DNA from: Vanessa cardui
Lineage: Eukaryota; Arthropoda; Insecta; Lepidoptera; Nymphalidae
Assembly: GCF_905220365.1 (NCBI RefSeq)
Contig: NC_061143.1
Location: 372,001-436,000, forward strand
DNA length: 64,000 nt
Direction: 5' to 3'
Below are positions 62,001 through 64,000 of the stretch, one piece after another. The notes below the pieces were generated by a model. That model was not told the DNA's origin. It saw nothing but the letters and a program-made list of their open reading frames with translations, and did no database searches. Every line of letters begins with the position of its first letter. Position 1 is the first letter of the stretch. Both the position numbers and the translations under genes were made by a program.

Positions 62001-63140
62001 TATAGTCTGTCTCCATTTGTCTCCATTTTTCCCAGTGACTTTTAGTTCTCACTAAGTTCAGGAAGTGATGAAAGTGTTTTCTTTTTTGCCTTCCTTTTGA
62101 CCAGAATTATTTGACCTCAAGTTTATCTACTAGGTAAAACATGATTTTACTCCAAGTCAAGCGAAAGATGAAATGTTGATAGGTATATGTCCTATTCGTT
62201 GATTTTATAAATCTTGTATGAATTTGACTGACGAGCATAAGCCATTTCAAATAAAAAAATGAAAATAATCTCTAAATAGTTCAGAATGTTTGTGTATCAT
62301 TTACAACAGTAATTTATTTTCATTTCTCGCTGGATATCTTTGTAGTTAAATTTAATTCTGTATATAGATAGAAAAGGAATAATATTTTGATTTAGGATGT
62401 TTTAAATTCAATTTTGATTAATGACTCAATTGTTCTTAAAATTTTACACAATATTATTAAAGTTGAATCATTATTGCTTTTGTTGAAAGATAATATATAT
62501 TATCTGTTATGTAATTATATTTATCATAACATCATCACAACGTGTCTAATCAATAATGTGATACGATATGTTGACTTAGGATTGTGTTAGATATAAATAC
62601 TATATGGTTATTTAAGAATAAGAATACGCCTAAAATTCCTTATGATTTTTTATTCAAAAAAAAAATCAACGAAAAATTTAAAACAAACAAAATACTGAAG
62701 CATCTGTTTCCGTGATATGACTCTAATTAATGGTGGTTATTTCTAGTGCGTAGTTGAGTATGGAAAATCAACACAGAATTGAATGGTTAGAGATTTATGT
62801 TAAACAAAGACGTATATTAAATTTGATATTCATTGTAATTATTTAAAGTTTTTGTTAATTCTTATTTTACATGAAAGTTCATATTTTCATGAAGTTAATA
62901 ATTTTCTACTCATTCTATTAGTATGTGATGTCTAGTGTAAGGCAGCTGTGAGTTAAATATAAACATATTCTAATATAGTAACGTGTGAATGATATGTATC
63001 AACACGTTAAGCCCTAAGCCGCATGTCTAATACCTAATGTATTCCTAGTAGTTAGGAAACCATGGTAACTTTATGTAACAATTCGCAGACGCGGCGGGGG
63101 TCTGCAGGGCGGCGCGCGCGCAGCCTCAGGAAAAGATCAG
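44017..63140 (+). CDS. R3H domain protein, R3HCC1/R3HCC1L-like (partial, both ends open)
   Basis: Four exons keep frame: 44017-44144, 45173-45322, 46043-46134 and 63089-63140. They join to about 140 residues and then continue past the window. Exons 1-2 give NERFTVKLGTKTVERFL, then VLVFPPVSNYRRFLIHRCVE and FSIGVSDERRTVVCYREK. The core RFLIH fits the R3H motif Arg-x3-His, an RNA or single-strand nucleic-acid binding domain, and the FPP...RR(F/Y)LIH...RRTVVC pattern resembles R3HCC1 and R3HCC1L. Exon 3 is Ala/Pro/Arg-rich and exon 4 basic. No start codon was found upstream of 44017, so 5' exons are missing. The intron from 46135 to 63088 is 17 kb and holds a LINE. The family name is from memory and less certain than the R3H call. 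Confidence 0.65.
44672..44771 (+). repeat. Repeat family B fragment
   Basis: Shares 'aatggtaagtggtcacca' and the following 'actattgtaagaaa...' layout with the 3841 and 12330 copies, heavily diverged and truncated. Confidence 0.6.
46155..46270 (+). repeat. 9-bp minisatellite next to an R3H gene splice donor
   Basis: About 13 copies of CCTACTCGC (first copy CCTACTCGT), starting 20 bp inside the intron. Being a multiple of three, it produces long chance open frames on both strands (Pro-Thr-Arg repeats), which are not genes. Confidence 0.95.
46876..46940. repeat. Perfect 30-bp inverted repeat with a 5-nt loop
   Basis: Left arm 46876-46905 begins TTAAATCCCTTATCATGATG and ends CAAAAGG; the right arm 46911-46940 is its exact reverse complement around TTATA. 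As RNA it would form a 30-bp hairpin. Confidence 0.95.
47374..47680 (+). repeat. tRNA-derived SINE (family A)
   Basis: Head 'agatggaccagtggttagaacgcg', a slightly decayed box B 'gggttaaaatcc', body, and tail 'cttttgttgttgttgg'. Confidence 0.9.
47950..48545 (-). repeat. SINE family A copy split by a younger SINE
   Basis: The minus-strand copy is in two pieces, 47950-48018 (tail-side body) and about 48333-48545 (body and tRNA-like head). It is interrupted exactly at its 'ttggaacat' site by the plus-strand copy at 48019-48332. Confidence 0.85.
48019..48332 (+). repeat. tRNA-derived SINE (family A) nested in an older copy
   Basis: Full-length: 'gagtcgaggtggcccagtgg' head, box B 'gagttcaaaccc', body and 'tgctgttgtttgttg' tail. 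Flanked by 'ttggaatat' (about 48015) and 'ttggaacat' (about 48332), consistent with a target duplication within the older SINE. Confidence 0.88.
48750..49124 (-). pseudogene. Unidentified protein-like open frame in the R3H intron
   Basis: A minus-strand frame is open for about 123 codons from 49121 down to a TAG at 48752-48750. Composition looks protein-like, with segments such as YNILKEITRTFEVKV, GKSDWNLSQHVAFLRF and FHTAYGYFKVSQSLTLTV. A run of T near 48888 encodes four Phe. A splice-acceptor-like CTGCAG lies immediately before the frame (49126-49125), so it could be a last exon, a retroposed fragment or a transposon piece. No ATG opens it, and I do not recognise the family. Confidence 0.35.
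49322..49639 (-). mobile_element. MITE with terminal inverted repeats, copy 2
   Basis: Inverted relative to the copy at 15181. Ends 'atacgacgcaacttagatgtagcatc' and 'gatgctacatctaagttgtgtcgtac'; shared internal block 'agctatttctattggttgtgta'. Flanking 'tata' on both sides. Confidence 0.8.
50412..50662 (-). repeat. tRNA-derived SINE (family C)
   Basis: Reverse copy from 'aataaataaatatgagacaacatcacat' through 'gggaatcgaacccgagacct' (box B complement) to 'cgaccacggaggtcgtc'. Confidence 0.9.
51535..51726 (+). pseudogene. 3' end of an RTE-like LINE
   Basis: Broken frames read RGRPNMDD/WMDCVKEDM and a following 'W...M.CADP(K)...G' layout resembling the C-terminal end of lepidopteran RTE-type ORF2 proteins. 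It ends in a short (ATG)n tract 'attatgatgatgatg', the kind of microsatellite tail RTE elements carry. Confidence 0.5.
52476..52740 (+). repeat. tRNA-derived SINE (family A), diverged
   Basis: Head 'aggcccagtggttagaacgtgtgcatc', box B 'gggttcaaaccc', body with small deletions; the tail is lost after 'ccaaaccttctcaaagagag'. Confidence 0.85.
52795..52960 (+). mobile_element. Dispersed LINE/SINE 3' tail fragment
   Basis: Contains 'ctgagtttcttgccggttcttctcggtagaatct', 'ccgaaccggtggtagcttc' and 'aaaagtgcttgtaaaagcccacttgaataaag', a 3' terminal sequence I recognise as widespread in lepidopteran genomes. A diverged piece of the same kind occurs at about 46815-46860. Confidence 0.65.
54038..54262 (+). 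repeat. tRNA-derived SINE (family C)
   Basis: Head 'gacgacctccgtggtcgtgtgg', box B 'gggttcgattccc', body to 'catatttatatttattta'. Confidence 0.9.
54678..54765 (-). repeat. Decayed SINE family A body fragment
   Basis: 'ggttggtacgcatgtggtaaattcagattt' and 'gatacatgcaggataccttacaatg' match the consensus body with many changes. Confidence 0.6.
55466..56530 (+). CDS. LINE ORF1 protein (PHD-like finger, coiled coil, FP-like domain)
   Basis: 354 residues from ATG to TAA. Residues about 9-55 hold a Cys/His-rich PHD-like finger (CC...CYGCKKRYHYNC...WLCPTC). Residues about 120-195 are Leu/Glu/Lys-rich and predicted coiled coil, ending TRLTLVENQSRASNLEI. The C-terminal part (about 195-345), with GIGGNKQPIYVTEHLPPATK and EFVWIKNGRVFMRK, resembles the FP-type C-terminal domain seen in many insect LINE ORF1 proteins. 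These proteins bind the element RNA. ORF2 follows 17 nt after the stop. Confidence 0.9.
   Translation: MSSKKKLECCLRSPNSTEVMSCYGCKKRYHYNCISTSKTCFNELSENYKTTWLCPTCARPKRDNTNTPIRTSLTTSEDHDNQTCNVTLRIKDNERKVIEKITSDLPLHEVRYIVREEMKSLLDVFKKSILDEFTTKTNEVLASINFLEDQYENIKKDLSARNEVIKTLQLENKTLHSKVNDLQTRLTLVENQSRASNLEIQCIPEHRSENITSTVKQLAANVKYNLSDTDIQSCSRIMKINKESPRPRSVLVKFSSPRVRDNFLAATIAFNKQAKCKEDKLNTSHLGIGGNKQPIYVTEHLPPATKALHAEARIKAKELKYEFVWIKNGRVFMRKSKSSDYKIIKSSESLLNLS
56548..59487 (+). CDS. LINE ORF2: endonuclease and reverse transcriptase
   Basis: Open frame of 980 codons from the stop at 56545 to TGA, with the first in-frame ATG only at 56803. The endonuclease begins before that ATG: YYQNVRGLRLSL, then LTETWLND and GGGVLIAVKK. 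Further endonuclease blocks are LLGDFNMSS and VDTLHPPLEI, where SDH is usual. Reverse transcriptase motifs are AAGPDNIPPLFIRKC, YTDFSKAFDKVNH, SGVPQGSVLGPAFF and the catalytic LFADDLKI. The C-terminal region SLVRSKLEYCSQIWNP and RVQKQLLRHLAYR is typical of jockey/CR1 elements. An ATG at 56550 is one frame off and ends after six codons. So either initiation is non-AUG or coupled, or a one-base change destroyed the start. Confidence 0.9.
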   Translation, partial: TCCGTLIEKFDSITCYYQNVRGLRLSLTEVRKEVLNSTYDIIVLTETWLNDSIHDAEIFDDRYYIYRRDRETSSISNNKKIGGGVLIAVKKDGFSSRRQLGWESQCEDLWVTIELDSEVITKHLHICAVYIPPPVTHNTLDVFINNATKTINDNNLDVPNNSILLLGDFNMSSISWEIQPIVQYTSPRNHTNCLLKSCLIDFFALHDLNQYNHIKNRSGKILDLILSNITMNISESQFPIRNVDTLHPPLEIVLKIMPTNIPLKTKPKTSHNYKKADYDSIRTYLDNIDWLQTLGTLDNVNSMISKFYEILQVAIDKFVPKSCKRTKCYPIWFTPTVIKLIKQKYKYHHKVKLYNNPLDKIEFAHLRKDCDKLIKKCYYDYILHIEEAIGQHPKYFWTHLKNMRRKGSNYPNKMTLNNHETCNRQEICDLFANHFSSVFNNNTSNNNFDLPSVNISKTYIGNIQLSKGDIEKRLKRLDTSKAAGPDNIPPLFIRKCATSLSVPLSLIYNNSLNSGIFPEKWKEARIVPIYKSESRQNIVNYRPISILCTMSKVFESLVYELSFKLLGRRINGQQHGFLSGRSTATNLFSYVTELLGNVDNRLQVDAIYTDFSKAFDKVNHTLLVSKLREFGLNETILKWCSSYLQSRSSTVVIDGYSSQPYIAKSGVPQGSVLGPAFFNIFINDIVSIFQHSKVYLFADDLKIIKTITNNFDVALLQEDLNRLIQWCNHNQMTLNPKKCFSIRFTRKQNYVQSQYYIETEKLTVVRAMRDLGVVLDSELRFTSHIDNIITTATKTLGFVLRNSKEFRQPSTTIKLYSSLVRSKLEYCSQIWNPHYKIHSDRIERVQKQLLRHLAYRSNCNLTDNSYEGRLERFNITSLQSRRIMSDLLFLHKILNNNIDCPAILQLLNFNVPSRLPRKPSALFHVPLYKSNLGKYSPPARLARTYNDLSSKIYNLDITCNNLAIFKSNLLSFLKNNINY
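59864..59893 (+). mobile_element. Helitron-type 3' terminus
   Basis: 'acccgtgcgaagtcggggcaggtcgctag' followed by T: a short hairpin and CTAG end, the common lepidopteran Helitron 3' signature. Located about 30 bp after the LINE tail. Confidence 0.6.
60327..60618 (+). repeat. tRNA-derived SINE (family A)
   Basis: Head 'gccgagatggcccagtggctagaac', box B 'gggttcaaaccc', body with an 'aaaaaacatcatgagg' variation, tail reduced to 'ggctgtttttgtc'. Confidence 0.9.
60693..60747. repeat. Imperfect inverted repeat (hairpin)
   Basis: 'aattacctccatacgaa' and 'ttcgtttatggaggtaatt' pair across a loop of about 12 bases. No target duplication found. Confidence 0.7.
61260..61455 (-). repeat. Repeat family B, internally deleted copy
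   Basis: Starts 'tcttggtggtagggttttatgc', keeps 'taccacccactcatc' and 'aacagcaatacttagta', then jumps to the 'ggtgaccacaacccatcatatgg' end. Confidence 0.7.
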
Positions 63141-63837
63141 GTGAGTGCATCGCATAGCTTCCTACTTCATTTGTTGCACGGCCGTACACGCGAGCGGACG
63201 TCACCACGTCGTTACTATTAAGTTTTTGATAAAGTTTTACAACGAGACCTATAATTTACGTCTGTGTGATAGTGTTGTGATATCTATTGTTATTGCAATA
63301 AAGGTGATATTTAGTGAGTTAAAGGCTGTATGTCGGCCTTGACGCGGCCTGACGTCTATACCGAGTGAGTTGTTTTGATAAGGGATTTCCTTATTTCAAG
63401 ACATTCATATTTGTTTTTTTTACATTACACGTAATAAAGAAACGTACTATACCATAGAAATATTTAAAATTTATATTGTTTTCGTCCATCTTTTGTTATA
63501 ATGTAAACGTATCTAATATATTAATGACTGATAATAATGATAATAAAAACATTATCATTAATAAGCTTAAATGTCGATAATGAAAAAACTACAGAACAAA
63601 TGATACACGTGTTGATTAAATTATTGCGAAATAATTTTCGACGTTGTTAGCAAAAATTGGGCGACAACAATAACATTAGCGAGTTGTTGTTTTTGTTGTA
63701 AACACGAGTGATAGCACATTGTTCGTACAATAATAATGACGTCGTTTGTAAGGCGATATACATTTATCCTACACGCCATTGTATTTGCGAACTGATGTGT
63801 ATTTTTAAATAAACAATATAATTAAACGTTTATATAG

Positions 63838-64000
63838 TACAAGCGACCCCGGCTTCGTACGGTCACTTGATACGTTATATTATGACCAAATTTCATAAAA
63901 CTATTATAAATTGTAGCCTGTGTTATTCTGATCTATCACCTATATTAATGTAAAATTTCATTCAAATCCGTTCAGTAGTTTTTTTCATGAAAGAGTAACA
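63838..64000 (-). mobile_element. Helitron-like 3' end, running off the window
   Basis: On the minus strand it ends 'gtacgaagccggggtcgcttgta', a variant of the hairpin and CTAG end. The inner side 'aaatccgttcagtagtttttt...gaaagagtaaca' matches the inner motif of the 12067 copy. Confidence 0.55.

Larger units (their letters stand above)
46135..63088 (+). other. 17-kb repeat-filled intron of the R3H gene
   Basis: Bounded by a GTAAGT donor at 46135 and an 'attcgcag' acceptor ending at 63088, phase 1 on both sides. Repeats in it are listed separately. Stretches with nothing recognised are about 46320-46870, 49640-50410, 50663-51534, 51730-52475, 52965-54037, 54766-55440, 59894-60326 and 61456-63088. 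Open frames there (for example 51746-52105) lack family resemblance. Confidence 0.6.

Overview
This window looks like butterfly or moth (Lepidoptera) nuclear DNA. It is AT-rich, its genes have many short exons with GT-AG introns, and the spaces and introns are full of lepidopteran-type repeats: tRNA-derived SINEs, Helitron-like ends ('CCCGTGCGAAG...CTAGT'), MITEs and a jockey/CR1-type LINE. No prokaryotic, CRISPR or operon-type structure is present. Exons were built by hand from conserved protein motifs plus splice signals; every quoted junction keeps the reading frame. Product names rest on recalled family sequences, not on a search.

Layout. 1-13.6 kb: repeat-rich DNA upstream of, or in the first intron of, MICU3. 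13.6-20.8 kb (+): ten exons of MICU3, a mitochondrial calcium-uptake regulator; its N-terminal exon was not found. 20.8-25 kb: tail-to-tail 3' regions. 25.0-29.1 kb (-): PPME1, protein phosphatase 2A methylesterase, complete in ten exons. 29.1-30.2 kb: a shared divergent 5' region holding a hAT-type MITE with a perfect 8-bp target duplication. 30.2-34.4 kb (+): a ZAD/C2H2 zinc-finger transcription factor with nine fingers, followed by a 154-bp GC-rich tandem repeat that copies its own 3' coding end. 35.1-38.0 kb (-): a deleted P-like (THAP9-type) DNA transposon that keeps an intact two-exon THAP plus coiled-coil ORF. 38.7-41.3 kb (+): PCGF3/l(3)73Ah, a Polycomb RING protein, complete in five exons. 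44.0 kb to beyond the window end (+): an R3H-domain gene (R3HCC1/R3HCC1L-like), four exons seen, with a 17-kb intron containing a LINE with two long ORFs (55.4-59.8 kb) and many SINEs.

The genes are unrelated housekeeping or regulatory genes (mitochondrial calcium, PP2A demethylation, chromatin and transcription, RNA binding), and no shared pathway is evident. The most interesting items are the truncated P-like element whose remaining ORF has the architecture of a P-element repressor, the hAT MITE in the PPME1/ZAD-finger divergent promoter, a GC-AG intron and an in-frame alternative acceptor in MICU3, a near-intact LINE whose ORF2 frame opens without an AUG, and an unidentified protein-like frame at 48.75-49.12 kb. 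I found no convincing wholly new biological system.
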